Positions 1 through 9,487 of a stretch of DNA of 64,000 nucleotides are shown piece by piece. The position numbers and the translations under genes are program-made. Where the stretch lies: positions 62,001-126,000 of the forward strand of contig NZ_VUOD01000005.1 in assembly GCF_008386465.1 (NCBI RefSeq), given 5' to 3'. The notes beneath the pieces were generated by a model, which searched no databases, was not told the origin of the DNA, and was given only the letters and a program-made list of their open reading frames with translations. How positions within the stretch are numbered: the first letter of the stretch is position 1; the number at the start of each line of letters is the position of its first letter. The DNA is from Arenimonas fontis. GTDB lineage: Bacteria > Pseudomonadota > Gammaproteobacteria > Xanthomonadales > Xanthomonadaceae.

Positions 1-1018
1 CGACCAGCTCGGCATAAGCCGGCCGGTTGATCAGCGAGACCACCCGCTGGCAGCCCATGCGCTTGGCCAGCATGGCCGAGAGGATGTTGGCTTCGTCCTC
101 GTTGGTCATCGCGCAGTAGACGTCGGTCTGGTCAATGTTCTCTTCCCGCAGCAGATCCTCGTCGGCGCAATCGCCGACCAGCACGATCGAGTTGAGCAGG
201 TCCTCGGCGACGTTGCGGGCACGTTCGCGCGAGCGCTCCACCACCTTCACCGAATAGCGGTTCTCCAGACTGCGGGCCAGGGCGCGGCCGATGTTGCCGC
301 CGCCGGCGATCATCACCCGGCGGGCCGGGCGCTGGTCCACCCGGCGCAGCTCGCTCATCACCGTCAGGATGTTGCGGCGGTCGGCGAGGAAGAACACCTC
401 GTCCTCGACCTCGATCACCGTGCTGGCCTCGGGCTTGACCGGCCTGCCCTGACGGAAGATCGCCGCCACCCGTGCGTCCACGCCGGGCGCTAGGTGCTGG
501 CGCAGTTCACGGATTTCGTGCCCGACCAGGGCGCCGCCGGGCACCGCCCGCACCGCCACCAGCTGGGCGCGGCCGTCGGCGAAATCCAGCACCTGCAGGG
601 CGCCGGGGTATTCGATCAATCGTTCGACGTGCCGGCAGACCAACTGTTCGGGACTGATCGCGGCGCTGACCGCGCTGTCCGGCCCGGCCAGGGCCGGCAC
701 GTCCAGGAACTGTGATTCGCGCAGGCGCGCCACCCGAGCCGGGGTACGGAACTGGTGCTGGGCCACCTGGCAGGCCACCAGGTTGACTTCGTCGCTGGAG
801 GTCACCGCCACCAGCAGCTCGGCGTCCTCGGCACCGGCCTGGGCCAGCACCGAAGGCAGCGAGGCGTGACCGACCACGGTGCGGATGTCGAGCTTTTCGG
901 CCAGATCGCGCAGGCGGTGGGTGTCGGTGTCCACCACCGTGATGTCGTTGTTTTCCGAGGCCAGCGAGGCGGCCACCGAAGACCCCACCTGGCCGGCTCC
1001 GAGGATCAGGATCTTCAT
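1..1018 (-). CDS. trkA: Trk potassium uptake system NAD-binding subunit TrkA (partial, C-terminus beyond window)
   Basis: Peripheral cytoplasmic subunit that gates Trk K+ channels in response to NAD(H). The translation starts MKILILGAGQVG, a Rossmann GxGxxG fold, and continues through a first RCK_N/RCK_C unit. A second Rossmann core, RRVMIAGGGNIGRALA, follows at about residue 230, and GDCADEDLL further on. This doubled RCK architecture is specific to TrkA (about 460 residues in full). The reading frame is still open at base 1, so about 120 C-terminal residues are missing. In E. coli trkA directly follows rsmB; here two glycosyltransferase genes lie between them. The ATG at 1018 gives the canonical N-terminus. 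Very confident. Confidence 0.96.
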   Translation of the reverse strand, partial: MKILILGAGQVGSSVAASLASENNDITVVDTDTHRLRDLAEKLDIRTVVGHASLPSVLAQAGAEDAELLVAVTSSDEVNLVACQVAQHQFRTPARVARLRESQFLDVPALAGPDSAVSAAISPEQLVCRHVERLIEYPGALQVLDFADGRAQLVAVRAVPGGALVGHEIRELRQHLAPGVDARVAAIFRQGRPVKPEASTVIEVEDEVFFLADRRNILTVMSELRRVDQRPARRVMIAGGGNIGRALARSLENRYSVKVVERSRERARNVAEDLLNSIVLVGDCADEDLLREENIDQTDVYCAMTNEDEANILSAMLAKRMGCQRVVSLINRPAYAELV

Positions 1019-1078
1019 GACGGACGGATCTTCCCTGTCGGCACGGTGGACCTCCCCCCGGGGCCTCGCGAACGGGCG

Positions 1079-2779
1079 CTAGTCTACCCGTACCGGCGCG
1101 GACCGGTCGGCCGGCGGGCAGGCGGCCAGCGCCTCCGGGCCGAGCAGCCACCAGCTGCGGCGGTTGGCCCGCCCGACTTCCCGCGCGTCGGGCGCCGTTT
1201 CGTAGGCGATGCAGGCGAGGGCCTCGCTGCGTTGAACCAGCAGGCGACGACGCGCCGGATCCTGCGCCAGCCAGGCCTGCGCCCGCTGCAGCTGCAGGGC
1301 CGGCGGCGCCCGGAAACCGAACTCGGCCACCGGCCCGATCGCCTGCAGCAGGTTCTGCTCCTTCCAGTCCACCAGACCCAGTACCGTCGCCGGCCCGGCC
1401 AGGGCACGAGCCTGCCGCATCACGTCGCGGGAGGAGTTCTCGCCGTCCAGCACCGGGTGGACGACGAAGCCGTAACCCAGCCACAGCGACCACAACAGCG
1501 CGGCCATCGCCCAGTGCGCGCGGCGGACCCGCAACCAGGCCGCCGCCAGCAGACCGATGCCGCCGGCTCCCGCCAGCATCCACCACAGCCAGCGGGCCTC
1601 GCCGGCCAGGCCGCGGGCGAGCTCGAAGCGGCGCTCGAATCCGGGTTCGCCAAGCAGCGCCAGCAGGCCGATCGCCGCCAGCGATGCCGCCAGCAGCGTC
1701 GTCAGCACCAGCAGGGCGCGGCGAAAACCCGCCCGCTCCAGCACGTCCTGCAGATAAGGCGCGGCGGCCAGCGCCAAGGCCGGCAGCGCCGGCAGGATGT
1801 ACATGTCGCGCTTGCCCGGCGACGCGCTGAAGAACAGCAGCACCAGCAGCACCCAGGCCAGCGGCAGCCAGACCCGGGCGTCGCGCTCGCGCCAGGCCTG
1901 TCGCCAAGGCCGCGCCAGCCAGGGTAGGGCCAACGAAAACGGCAGCCAGAACAGGGCGATCACCTGGCCGAAGTACCACCAGGGCTCGTGGTGATGCCAG
2001 GCATCGGTGTAGCGGGTCGCGGTCTGGGTGAACAGCAGGTTGTGCAGGTACTCGGCATGATCCGGCCGCCCGCCGGCCAGGGCGATCGCCAGCACGGGAC
2101 CCAGCCACAGCGCGATCGGCAGCAGGAAAGCAGCGGCGCCGGCCACCCAATGCCAGCCGTATCCGGGGCCGGAACGGGCCAGCCCCTGCCAGCCGCTCCT
2201 GGCCATCCAGCCGAACGGCAGCAACAGCAGCAGCGGCAGGAAACCGACCCCCTTGGTGATCACACCCAGGCCGGCGGCCGCGCAGCCCGCCCAGTACCAG
2301 CGCCAGTGCGGACCCAGCAGCAGGTGCCGGCACAGGCCGTACAGGGCCAGCGTGGTCAGGAACACCAGACTCGGATCGATCTGCGCACGTTTGGCCTGGT
2401 AGGTGAACTGCAGAGCGGTCAGCACCGCCAGCGCCGCCCACAGGCCGGCACGAGGCGTCCACAGGCGCGCCGCCAGGTCGCGTACCAGGACCAGGGTGCC
2501 CAGGGCCGACAGCAGCGAGGGGAGCAGGAAACTCCAGCGCCAGCTGCCGATCAGGCCGTAGGACAGGGCCAGCAGCCAGAAGTAGAACGGCGGCTTGTCC
2601 GGATACAACTCGCCGCCCCGGTGCGGGAACAGGAAATCGCCGCTTTCCACCATCTGTCTGGCGACCAGGACGAAGCGCGGTTCGTCCGCGGGCCATGGCT
2701 CGCGCAGGCCGTAGCCGGCGGCGAGCAACACCAGGGCGGCGAGAAAGAACAGCAGGGTGTCGCGACGGGGGGTATCCAT
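1079..2779 (-). CDS. ArnT/PMT-like membrane glycosyltransferase (GT39/GT83 type)
   Basis: Protein of 566 residues, about a dozen predicted membrane helices in the first 400 residues and a soluble periplasmic C-terminal part. The first periplasmic loop has the acidic pair of the GT-C fold (PWPADEPRF, near residue 30), followed by GGELYPDKPPFYFW, the conserved lipid-linked sugar transferase signature of ArnT-type enzymes. Such enzymes move a sugar from undecaprenyl phosphate to lipid A or another envelope acceptor; the substrate here cannot be read from sequence. I start at the ATG at 2779 (MDTPRRDTLL) because upstream residues in the same frame look non-coding. It sits between trkA (61 nt away) and a divergently transcribed family 2 glycosyltransferase, suggesting a small envelope-glycan module. 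Fold confident, substrate unknown. Confidence 0.85.
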   Translation of the reverse strand: MDTPRRDTLLFFLAALVLLAAGYGLREPWPADEPRFVLVARQMVESGDFLFPHRGGELYPDKPPFYFWLLALSYGLIGSWRWSFLLPSLLSALGTLVLVRDLAARLWTPRAGLWAALAVLTALQFTYQAKRAQIDPSLVFLTTLALYGLCRHLLLGPHWRWYWAGCAAAGLGVITKGVGFLPLLLLLPFGWMARSGWQGLARSGPGYGWHWVAGAAAFLLPIALWLGPVLAIALAGGRPDHAEYLHNLLFTQTATRYTDAWHHHEPWWYFGQVIALFWLPFSLALPWLARPWRQAWRERDARVWLPLAWVLLVLLFFSASPGKRDMYILPALPALALAAAPYLQDVLERAGFRRALLVLTTLLAASLAAIGLLALLGEPGFERRFELARGLAGEARWLWWMLAGAGGIGLLAAAWLRVRRAHWAMAALLWSLWLGYGFVVHPVLDGENSSRDVMRQARALAGPATVLGLVDWKEQNLLQAIGPVAEFGFRAPPALQLQRAQAWLAQDPARRRLLVQRSEALACIAYETAPDAREVGRANRRSWWLLGPEALAACPPADRSAPVRVD

Positions 2780-2883
2780 GGCCGGCGATGCTGCCAGAAC
2801 ACATGCACGGGCTGCGACCGGCAGCGGCTCGACGGCCGGCCGACCGGCGGCCCGTCGGGGCACAACCGGACCGGCGCCACCCC

Positions 2884-2921
2884 CTTCCAGCCATCTTCCA
2901 CCCTTCCAGCCATCTTCCAGT
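2884..2921. repeat. 19-bp tandem direct repeat, two copies
   Basis: Two near-identical 19-nt units beginning at 2884 and 2903 (CTTCCAGCCATCTTCCA core) lie in the 192-nt gap between two divergent glycosyltransferase genes. This is upstream of both start codons, so it could be a regulatory direct repeat or simple slippage. No consensus factor site is recognised. Confidence 0.6.
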
Positions 2922-2971
2922 CATGTCCGACGGGGAAGAATCCCGTGGCGCCCGCACCGCCCGGTCTGCCG

Positions 2972-3832
2972 ATGAAGACCAGCCTGATCGTCACCACCTA
3001 CAACTGGCCCCGCGCCCTCGGCCGGGTACTGGACAGCATCGCCGGCCAAACGCGGCTTCCGGACGAGGTGATCGTCGCCGACGACGGCTCCGGCCCCGAC
3101 ACCGCCGCGCTGCTGAAGGCGAGGGCCGCCCGCTTCCCCACCGCCTTGCGCCATGTCTGGCAGGAAGACCAGGGATTTCGGGCCGGGCGGGCCCGCAACC
3201 TGGCGATCGCCGCCAGCCGTGGCGATTATCTCCTGCTCATCGACGGCGACATGGTGCTGCATCCGGACTTCGTCGCCGACCACCTGGCCTTCGCCACGCC
3301 GGGCTGTTTCGTCCAGGGTTCGCGCGTGCTGACCGGTCCGACGACCGGCGCGCGCCTGCTGGCCGACCCGGAGCTGCGGCCGAGCCCGTGGCTGCCCGGC
3401 CTCGACCGGCGCCGCAATGCCTTGCGCCTGCCCTGGCTGGCGCGAAGGCTGTTCGCCCGCCGGCCACGGCCGCCACGGGCGATCAAGACCTGCAACCAGG
3501 GCTGGTGGCGCGAGGACCTGCTGCGCCTGAACGGCTTCGACGAACGCATGCAGGGCTGGGGCCGCGAAGACATGGAGCTGGCCTGGCGTGCCCACCACGC
3601 CGGTATCCATTGCCGGCACCTTCGTTTCGCCGCCCTGGCCTGGCACCTGCATCACCCGGAACGGCACGTGGACGGCGCCAGCGCCAACGACCGCTTCCTG
3701 GCGGACACCCGCCGCACCGGCGCCACCCGCTGCACGCTCGGCGTGGATACCCACCTGGCGGCGATGGCCACCAATCCGCCGCCCGACCTACGCGACCCGC
3801 CGGCTCAGCCGACCTTGCGCAGGAGCGCGTAG
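2972..3832 (+). CDS. glycosyltransferase family 2 with galactosyltransferase-like C-terminal domain
   Basis: Protein of 286 residues. The N-terminus MKTSLIVTTYNWPRALGRVL opens a GT-A fold; VIVADDGSGPDT supplies the nucleotide-binding Asp pair and LLLIDGDMVLHPDF the DxD metal motif. GFDERMQGWGREDMELAWR, near residue 195, is the Glyco_transf_7C-type segment with its catalytic acidic pair. Such enzymes transfer a sugar from a nucleotide donor at the cytoplasmic face during LPS core or polysaccharide synthesis. The ATG at 2972 is chosen because it begins exactly at the conserved first beta strand; the frame is open upstream but that stretch is low complexity. Its 3' end overlaps the 3' end of rsmB by 28 nt, tail to tail. 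Acceptor unknown. Confidence 0.88.
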   Translation: MKTSLIVTTYNWPRALGRVLDSIAGQTRLPDEVIVADDGSGPDTAALLKARAARFPTALRHVWQEDQGFRAGRARNLAIAASRGDYLLLIDGDMVLHPDFVADHLAFATPGCFVQGSRVLTGPTTGARLLADPELRPSPWLPGLDRRRNALRLPWLARRLFARRPRPPRAIKTCNQGWWREDLLRLNGFDERMQGWGREDMELAWRAHHAGIHCRHLRFAALAWHLHHPERHVDGASANDRFLADTRRTGATRCTLGVDTHLAAMATNPPPDLRDPPAQPTLRRSA

Positions 3833-5121
3833 AAGAACCCGTCCATGCCCCGCTCCCCCGGCAGGCGCTGGCGGCCAGCACCGTCGGCGTGGCCGAAGGC
3901 CTCGCCCGGATCCTCGACCTGCGCGCCCGGCGTGCGCGCGAGAAAGGCTTCCACCTGCGCAGCGTTCTCCGCCCGCAGCACCGAGCAGGTGGCATAGAGC
4001 AGCCGCCCCCCCGGCGCCAGCAGCGGCCAGAGCGCATCCAGCAAGCGGGCCTGCTGCGCCGCCAGCAGCGGGATGTCCCCGGCGCGGCGGTGCCATTTCA
4101 CGTCGGGCTGGCGGCGGATGATGCCGGTGGCCGAACAGGGTGCGTCCAGCAGGATGGCGTCGAAAGGCCGGCCGTCCCACCACGCGCCAGGCTCGCCGGC
4201 GTCGGCGGCGCGGATCCGCACGGCATCGGAAACCAGGCCCAGCCGGGTCAGGGTCTCGTCCAGCCGGGCCAGCCTACGCGCGTCCCGGTCCAGGGCCAGC
4301 AACGCGCCCCGGCCCTGCAGGCATTCGGCGATCTGCGCGGCCTTGCCGCCGGGCGCGGCGCAGGCGTCCAGCACCCGCTCGCCCGGACGCGGCGCCAGGG
4401 CCAGCACCGCCAGCTGGGCCGAGCCGTCCTGAACGCTGGCGCTGCCCCCGGCCCAACCGGGAATGCGCTGCACCGGCACCGGAGTGTCCAGGCGCAGGGC
4501 GTCGGGCAGCGACGGCTCGGTTTCGCAGGCAATGCCGGCCTCGCGCAAGCGCATGGCCAGACTGGCGGCGTCGGTGCGGCCGGTATTGGCGCGCAGCCAC
4601 ATCGGCGCGCTGTCGTTGTTGGCGGCCAGGATGGCCTGCCAGTGCCGCGGCCAGTCCTGTCGCAAGGCGGCCGCCAGCCAGTCGGGGTGGCTGTGCGTGA
4701 TCGCCGGGTCGACGCTTTCCGGCCAGGACTCGCGGGCGGCACGGCGCAGCAGGGCGTTGACCAGCCCGACCATCGACGCCCGGCCCAGGCTGCGGGCAGC
4801 GCCGGCAGTGGCGGCCACGGTGGCGTGGCCGGGCAGCTCGAGCGCGTCGAGCTGGGCCATGCCAGCCAACAGCAAACCGTGCACGGCACTTTCGCGCGCC
4901 GGCAGCGGGCGCTGCATCCAGCGCTCGAGCACGAACTCGTAGCGGCGGCGATGGCGCAACGCCTGGAAGCAGATCGCTTCGAGCAGGGCACGGTCGCGCG
5001 GGTCGGGCCAGCGTGGCAGCGTCGCGGCGAGCTCCGCCTTCAGCGAACGGCCCCGCCCCAGCACCGCCGCCAGCACCTGCGCGGCGGCGGCGCGCAGCGG
5101 CGAGCCGGCGCCCTCGCTCAT
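3805..5121 (-). CDS. rsmB: 16S rRNA (cytosine(967)-C(5))-methyltransferase RsmB
   Basis: Protein of 438 residues, close to the usual 430. An N-terminal NusB-like RNA-binding domain (residues 1-140) is followed by a Rossmann methyltransferase. The SAM-binding loop is [17 protein letters not shown]; the two family cysteines are in [20 protein letters not shown] and [13 protein letters not shown], the latter being the catalytic nucleophile. It methylates C967 of 16S rRNA using SAM. The start ATG overlaps the stop of fmt by 4 nt (ATGA), so translation is probably coupled in a def-fmt-rsmB operon. Confident. Confidence 0.97.
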   Translation of the reverse strand: MSEGAGSPLRAAAAQVLAAVLGRGRSLKAELAATLPRWPDPRDRALLEAICFQALRHRRRYEFVLERWMQRPLPARESAVHGLLLAGMAQLDALELPGHATVAATAGAARSLGRASMVGLVNALLRRAARESWPESVDPAITHSHPDWLAAALRQDWPRHWQAILAANNDSAPMWLRANTGRTDAASLAMRLREAGIACETEPSLPDALRLDTPVPVQRIPGWAGGSASVQDGSAQLAVLALAPRPGERVLDACAAPGGKAAQIAECLQGRGALLALDRDARRLARLDETLTRLGLVSDAVRIRAADAGEPGAWWDGRPFDAILLDAPCSATGIIRRQPDVKWHRRAGDIPLLAAQQARLLDALWPLLAPGGRLLYATCSVLRAENAAQVEAFLARTPGAQVEDPGEAFGHADGAGRQRLPGERGMDGFFYALLRKVG

Positions 5122-6044
5122 GCCGTCCTCAGGGCGGGCCTGGCGTTGAGGTAGTCGGCGGCGGCGATCGGCCGGCCGCCCTCGCGCTGGACCGTGAGCA
5201 GACGCAGGCGGCCTTCGCCGCAGGCCACGTCGATGCCGTCGCGGCCGGCGGCGACGACGGTGCCAGGTGCCGCGCCGGCGGCCTGGTCCAGGGCTTGCGC
5301 GGCGTGGATGCGCAGGCGCTCGCCGGCCAGCTCGGCCTCGGCCACCGGCCAGGGCGAGAAGGCGCGCACCCGTCGGGCCAGCACGGCGGCCGGCAATCCC
5401 CAGTCCAGGCGGGCTTCGCCCTTCTCCAGCTTGTGCGCGTAGCTGATGCCCACGTCCGGCTGCGGCTGCGGCACCGGCCGCATGCCGGCACGCAACAGCT
5501 TCAGGCCGTCGGCCAGCACCTCGGCGCCGAGCGCGGCCAGGCGATCATGCAGGCTGCCGCCGGTGTCGGTGTCGTGGATCGGCGTGCGCAGGGAAAGCAG
5601 CACCGGGCCGGTATCCAGGCCCTTTTGCATCTGCATGAGGCAGACGCCGGTTTCGGCATCACCGGCCTCGATGGCGCGCTGGATCGGCGCCGCCCCGCGC
5701 CAGCGCGGCAGCAGCGAGGCATGCACGTTCCAGCAGCCATGACGGGGAATGTCGAGCACGGCCTGCGGCAGGATCAGGCCGTAGGCCACCACCACCATCA
5801 GGTCGGGTTGCAGGGCGCGCAGCTGCTCGCGCGCCTGGTCGGAGCGGAAGTTCTCCGGCTGGTAGACCGGCAGGCCACGTGCCAGCGCCTCCCGCTTCAC
5901 CGGCGGCGCGGCCGGCTGCCGGCCGCGTCCGGCCGGGCGGTCCGGCTGGGTGTACACCGCGACCACCTCGCCGCGGGCGGCGGCCGCGCGCAGGCTGGGC
6001 ACCGCGAACTCCGGGGTGCCGGCGAAAACGATCCTCAGGGACAT
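5118..6044 (-). CDS. fmt: methionyl-tRNA formyltransferase
   Basis: Protein of 308 residues. It formylates Met-tRNAfMet with 10-formyl-THF to allow initiation. The start [18 protein letters not shown] is typical. The catalytic Asn-His loop is seen in [19 protein letters not shown], near residue 110, with GLDTGPVLL after it. A C-terminal OB-like tRNA-binding domain occupies the last 100 residues. Its ATG overlaps the def stop codon by one base (TGATG) and its own stop overlaps the rsmB start, so the three are co-translated. Confident. Confidence 0.97.
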   Translation of the reverse strand: MSLRIVFAGTPEFAVPSLRAAAARGEVVAVYTQPDRPAGRGRQPAAPPVKREALARGLPVYQPENFRSDQAREQLRALQPDLMVVVAYGLILPQAVLDIPRHGCWNVHASLLPRWRGAAPIQRAIEAGDAETGVCLMQMQKGLDTGPVLLSLRTPIHDTDTGGSLHDRLAALGAEVLADGLKLLRAGMRPVPQPQPDVGISYAHKLEKGEARLDWGLPAAVLARRVRAFSPWPVAEAELAGERLRIHAAQALDQAAGAAPGTVVAAGRDGIDVACGEGRLRLLTVQREGGRPIAAADYLNARPALRTA

Positions 6045-6547
6045 CAGGCCGCGCCGCGCTGCTGCTTGGCCAGCTTCTTGCGCACCTGCTCGCGCTTGAT
6101 CGGCGAGAGGTAGTCCACGAACACCTTGCCGGCCAGGTGATCCATCTCGTGCTGGATACACACCGCCAGCAGCCCGTCGGCCTCGATCTCGAACGGCTGG
6201 CCGTCGCGGTCCAGGGCCTTCACCCGGATCCTGGCCGCACGCCTGACGTCGGCATAGATGCCGGGCACCGACAGACAGCCCTCCTGGCAGACCTGTTCGC
6301 CCTCGGCGGCGAGGATCTCCGGGTTGATGAACACCATTGGCCGGCTTTGGTCCTCGCTTACGTCCAAAACCAGCAGGCGCTGGTGCACGTCCACCTGGGT
6401 GGCGGCCAGGCCGATGCCCGGAGCGGCATACATGGTGTCGAACATGTCGTCGATCAGCCGACGCAAGCCCTCGTCGACCGTCTCGACGGGCCGTGCGACG
6501 GTTCGCAGCCGCGGGTCGGGGAATTCCAGGATGGGGAGCTTGGCCAT
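6044..6547 (-). CDS. def: peptide deformylase
   Basis: Protein of 167 residues removing the formyl group from nascent N-terminal fMet. All three family motifs are present: GIGLAATQ near residue 45, EGCLS (metal-ligand Cys) near 90, and QHEMDHLAG (HExxH metal site and catalytic Glu) near 133. I use the ATG at 6547 (MAKLPILEF); a 12-residue upstream extension in frame is not family-like. It is the first gene of the def-fmt-rsmB unit. A perfect TATAAT hexamer lies about 50 nt upstream. Confident. Confidence 0.97.
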   Translation of the reverse strand: MAKLPILEFPDPRLRTVARPVETVDEGLRRLIDDMFDTMYAAPGIGLAATQVDVHQRLLVLDVSEDQSRPMVFINPEILAAEGEQVCQEGCLSVPGIYADVRRAARIRVKALDRDGQPFEIEADGLLAVCIQHEMDHLAGKVFVDYLSPIKREQVRKKLAKQQRGAA

Positions 6548-6597
6548 GGACGCTAATGTGGGGAGCGGGGGGCCCGGACGCAAGGCCGGGGTTGGTC

Positions 6598-6626
6598 ATT
6601 ATACCCTTGGCAGGCTTGCCTTTCGG
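6598..6626 (-). promoter_or_regulatory. putative sigma-70 promoter of def-fmt-rsmB
   Basis: On the minus strand an exact TATAAT (-10) lies at 6603-6598, with CCGAAA 17 nt upstream as a poor -35. The expected transcript start is about 43 nt before the def ATG. On the opposite strand TATAGT at 6641-6646 may serve the divergent LysM gene. The exact -10 in very GC-rich DNA is the main support. Confidence 0.5.
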
Positions 6627-6684
6627 CCCCTTTTCTGGGCTATAGTCGGCCAACCTGTCCGGGGAAATCAGGTGGATAGCCGCC

Positions 6685-7791
6685 ATGTTTAAACGGCTTC
6701 TTGCAGTCAGCGCTGCCATGCTGCTCACCCTCGCCGGCGCCGTCATCGCGGCCGAGCTGCGCGAGGACCATCCGACCACCTACGTGGTCAAGAAGGGCGA
6801 CACGCTCTGGGACATCGCCGGCCGCTTCCTCAAGAAGCCCTGGCTCTGGCCGGAAATCTGGCAGGCCAATCCGCAGATCCGGAACCCGCACCTGATCTAT
6901 CCGGGTGACGTGCTGAGCCTGGTCTACATCGACGGCGAGCCGCGCGTCCAGGCCGAGGGCCCGCGCATCGGCGAGGCCGTGCCCACCATTCCGCTGGCCG
7001 ACGTCGAGGCCTTCCTCAAGCAGTTCACCGTCGTGCCGGATGCACGCGCGCTGCCGCATGTGGTGGGCATGGAAGACGATCGCCTGCTGAGCAGCGCCGG
7101 CCAGCTGGTTTACGTGCGCAACCTCCAGGGTGCCCAGCCCGGCATGGTGGTGGACATCGCCCGGCCGGTGAACAAGCTGGGCGGCGGCAAGGGCAAGCAC
7201 CCGCCGGGCATCAGCCCGCTGGACCAGGACGGCCGCCGCTTCCACACCCATTGGGCGGTGCCACGCGGCTTCGGCGAGGCCACCGGCGAACACCTGGGGG
7301 ACGAACTGGCCATCCACGCCACCGGCGAGGTGACCCGCGTCCAGGGCGAGGTGGCGGTGGTGCTGCTGCGCGACGAGGGCCGCGAGATTCGCGTCGGCGA
7401 CCGCGTCCTGCCGTCCGAGGCCCAGCCCTACGACCTGCATTTCTATCCGCGTGCCCCGGACAGCATTCCCGACAAGGCCCAGGTGATGGCGGTTGCCGAC
7501 GGCATGCAGGCCGGTCCACGCCTGGTGGTGGCGCTCAACGTCGGCGCCCGCGATGGCATCCGCAACGGCCACGTGTTCTCGATCTGGCACGGCGGCGCCA
7601 AGCGCCCCGACCATATCGCCAACACCAACCGCATGGCCGGCAACGCCGACAGGGTGCAGACGCCCGACGATTACGTCGGCCGCCTGATGGTCTTCCGCAC
7701 CTTCGACAAGGTCAGCTATGCGCTGGTGATGGAAGGCATCCGGCCGGTGCACACGGGCGACAAGCTCAAGCATCCGGACGCCACCGAATGA
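6685..7791 (+). CDS. exported LysM peptidoglycan-binding protein
   Basis: Protein of 368 residues. Residues 1-23 form a signal peptide ([18 protein letters not shown]). A LysM domain covers about 31-80, with [17 protein letters not shown] and the closing IYPGDVLSL. The rest (80-368) is beta-rich without catalytic motifs I recognise; it contains a DARDGIRNG-like turn region and repeated V-x-G strands. LysM binds the GlcNAc of peptidoglycan, so this is a periplasmic wall-associated protein. It is divergent from def and precedes dprA, a position LysM proteins commonly hold in gammaproteobacteria. Exact function unknown. Confidence 0.88.
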   Translation: MFKRLLAVSAAMLLTLAGAVIAAELREDHPTTYVVKKGDTLWDIAGRFLKKPWLWPEIWQANPQIRNPHLIYPGDVLSLVYIDGEPRVQAEGPRIGEAVPTIPLADVEAFLKQFTVVPDARALPHVVGMEDDRLLSSAGQLVYVRNLQGAQPGMVVDIARPVNKLGGGKGKHPPGISPLDQDGRRFHTHWAVPRGFGEATGEHLGDELAIHATGEVTRVQGEVAVVLLRDEGREIRVGDRVLPSEAQPYDLHFYPRAPDSIPDKAQVMAVADGMQAGPRLVVALNVGARDGIRNGHVFSIWHGGAKRPDHIANTNRMAGNADRVQTPDDYVGRLMVFRTFDKVSYALVMEGIRPVHTGDKLKHPDATE

Positions 7792-7819
7792 GCCGACCCC
7801 GGCCCACCGGCAATTCCTA

Positions 7820-7847
7820 CATCACGGCGCCCGCGGGCGCCGTGATG
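7820..7847. terminator. 28-bp perfect palindrome between LysM gene and dprA
   Basis: A perfect self-complementary 28-mer with arms CATCACGGCGCCCG and CGGGCGCCGTGATG, 28 nt after the LysM stop and 11 nt before the dprA start. The RNA would fold into a very stable hairpin, but only CTTTCC follows, so it is a weak intrinsic terminator at best. It may separate the two genes, stabilise the upstream mRNA, or act as a dyad operator. Confidence 0.5.
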
Positions 7848-7858
7848 CTTTCCGGGCC

Positions 7859-8971
7859 ATGGAAGCCGAGCGTGCCCTGCTGATCCTCCGCCATGCCCGT
7901 TTGCCGGACGCGGCCCTGCGCCGCCTGCTCGAAGCCCATCCCGACCCCGCCACCGCCCTCGAAGCGGCCCGCCGCGGCGGGCTGGCCGGCCTGTCCGGCG
8001 AAGCCCTGGCCGCCCTGCGCCGGCCGGATCCCGCCCGGCTGGCTGCCGACCTGGCCTGGCTGTCCCGGCCGGGTCATCGCCTGCTGGGCTGGCAGGATCC
8101 CGACTACCCACCGTTGCTGCGGCGCAGCCCCGCTCCGCCGGCGATGCTGTTCCTGGCCGGAGACGCCTGCCTGCCCTGGCATGCGCAGATCGCCCTGGTC
8201 GGCAGCCGTCGCCCCAGCGCCGGCGGCAGGGCGCGGGCTCGCCGCTTCGCGGAAGCCCTGGCGGCGGCCGGCTGGGTGGTCACCAGCGGCATGGCCGAGG
8301 GCGTGGACGCAGCCGCGCATGAGGGCGCGCTGGCCTGCGGCCGCACCCTCGCGGTGGTCGGCACCGGACCGGATCTGGCCTATCCGGCCAAACATGCCGG
8401 CCTGATGGCGCGGATCGCGGAATTCGGGGCGGTCGTTTCCGAACACCCGCCGGGTACGCCTGCCCTGGCCAGCCATTTCCCCAGCCGCAACCGCATCATC
8501 GCCGGCCTGTCCCTGGGCACCGTGGTGGTGGAGGCCGCACTGCGTTCCGGCGCGCTGATCACCGCCCGTTTGGCCGGCGAGGCCGGGCGGGAGGTGTTCG
8601 CCTTGCCGGGCTCGCCCGACAACCCGCTGGCGCGCGGCTGCCACAGGCTGATCCGGGAGGGCGCCACCCTGGTCGAGTCGCCGGAGGAGGTCGTGGCGGG
8701 CCTGGCCCCGCTCGCGCAGGCCCTGGCGCAGCAATTGCGTGGCCGGCTCGAAGCCTCGGCCGCGGTGCCCGCGACGCCGCCGGCGGTTCAGCCGCCGGCC
8801 GACCCCGACCACAAGAAGCTGTGGTCGGCCCTGGGCCACGACCCTACCGGTCTGGATGAACTGGCAGAGCGGACAGGATTGACGGTCGCCGCCCTGTCCT
8901 CCATGCTGCTGCTCATGGAGCTGGACGGCCGCGTGGTGAACGAGCACGGACGCTACGCCCGCCGCCCCTGA
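7859..8971 (+). CDS. dprA: DNA processing protein DprA
   Basis: Protein of 370 residues. DprA loads RecA on incoming single-stranded DNA during natural transformation. An N-terminal helical region (1-75) precedes the extended Rossmann fold: [12 protein letters not shown] at 113-123, [13 protein letters not shown] at about 143-155, and [12 protein letters not shown]-terminal winged-helix domain (about 315-370, [19 protein letters not shown]) is the usual DprA_WH. Only about 11 nt separate the start from the upstream palindrome. smg follows 35 nt later, an arrangement conserved with E. coli. Confident. Confidence 0.96.
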   Translation: MEAERALLILRHARLPDAALRRLLEAHPDPATALEAARRGGLAGLSGEALAALRRPDPARLAADLAWLSRPGHRLLGWQDPDYPPLLRRSPAPPAMLFLAGDACLPWHAQIALVGSRRPSAGGRARARRFAEALAAAGWVVTSGMAEGVDAAAHEGALACGRTLAVVGTGPDLAYPAKHAGLMARIAEFGAVVSEHPPGTPALASHFPSRNRIIAGLSLGTVVVEAALRSGALITARLAGEAGREVFALPGSPDNPLARGCHRLIREGATLVESPEEVVAGLAPLAQALAQQLRGRLEASAAVPATPPAVQPPADPDHKKLWSALGHDPTGLDELAERTGLTVAALSSMLLLMELDGRVVNEHGRYARRP

Positions 8972-9006
8972 CCTTCCCACCGCGCCCCGGGCGCAGGCTG
9001 AGGGTG

Positions 9007-9480
9007 ATGAAAGAGACCATACTGGACGTCCTGCTTTACCTGTTCGAGCACTACTTCTACGACGACCCCGACGCCGTCCGGGACCGCGACTCCCTCCAGA
9101 ACGGCCTGATCCAGGCCGGCTTCAGTCCCGCCGAAATCAACAAGGCCTTCGACTGGCTGGACGAACTGGCCAGCCGCCGTCCGCCGCTTGCCGGGCCGCG
9201 CCCGCAGGCGCAGGTGCGCGTCTACTCCGGCCCCGAGCTGGACAAGCTGGACACCGAGTGCCGGGGATTCCTGATGTTCCTGGAGCACGGCGGGGTGATC
9301 GACGCCGACCAGCGCGAACTGGTGCTGGACCGGGTCATGGCCCTGGACCAGGACGAGATCGACGTGGACGATCTCAAATGGGTGGTGCTGATGGTGCTCT
9401 TCAACCAGCCCGGCGCCGAAGCGGCCTACGCCTGGATGGAAAGCCAGATGTTCGATGACGAACCAGAAGCCGTGCACTGA
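9007..9480 (+). CDS. smg: Smg family protein (DUF494)
   Basis: Protein of 157 residues, alpha-helical, close to E. coli Smg: [20 protein letters not shown] at the start, [15 protein letters not shown] in the middle and [20 protein letters not shown] in the C-terminal half. The molecular function of Smg is unknown, but it is consistently found next to dprA and topA, as here. A GTG in frame one codon upstream could also serve as start; I prefer the ATG. Identification confident, role unknown. Confidence 0.94.
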   Translation: MKETILDVLLYLFEHYFYDDPDAVRDRDSLQNGLIQAGFSPAEINKAFDWLDELASRRPPLAGPRPQAQVRVYSGPELDKLDTECRGFLMFLEHGGVIDADQRELVLDRVMALDQDEIDVDDLKWVVLMVLFNQPGAEAAYAWMESQMFDDEPEAVH

Positions 9481-9487
9481 AGGCGCG

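Noticed and set aside
507-2957. 816-codon minus-strand frame over trkA and the ArnT-like gene
   Set aside because: It crosses two genes that read well in other frames and has no recognisable domain.
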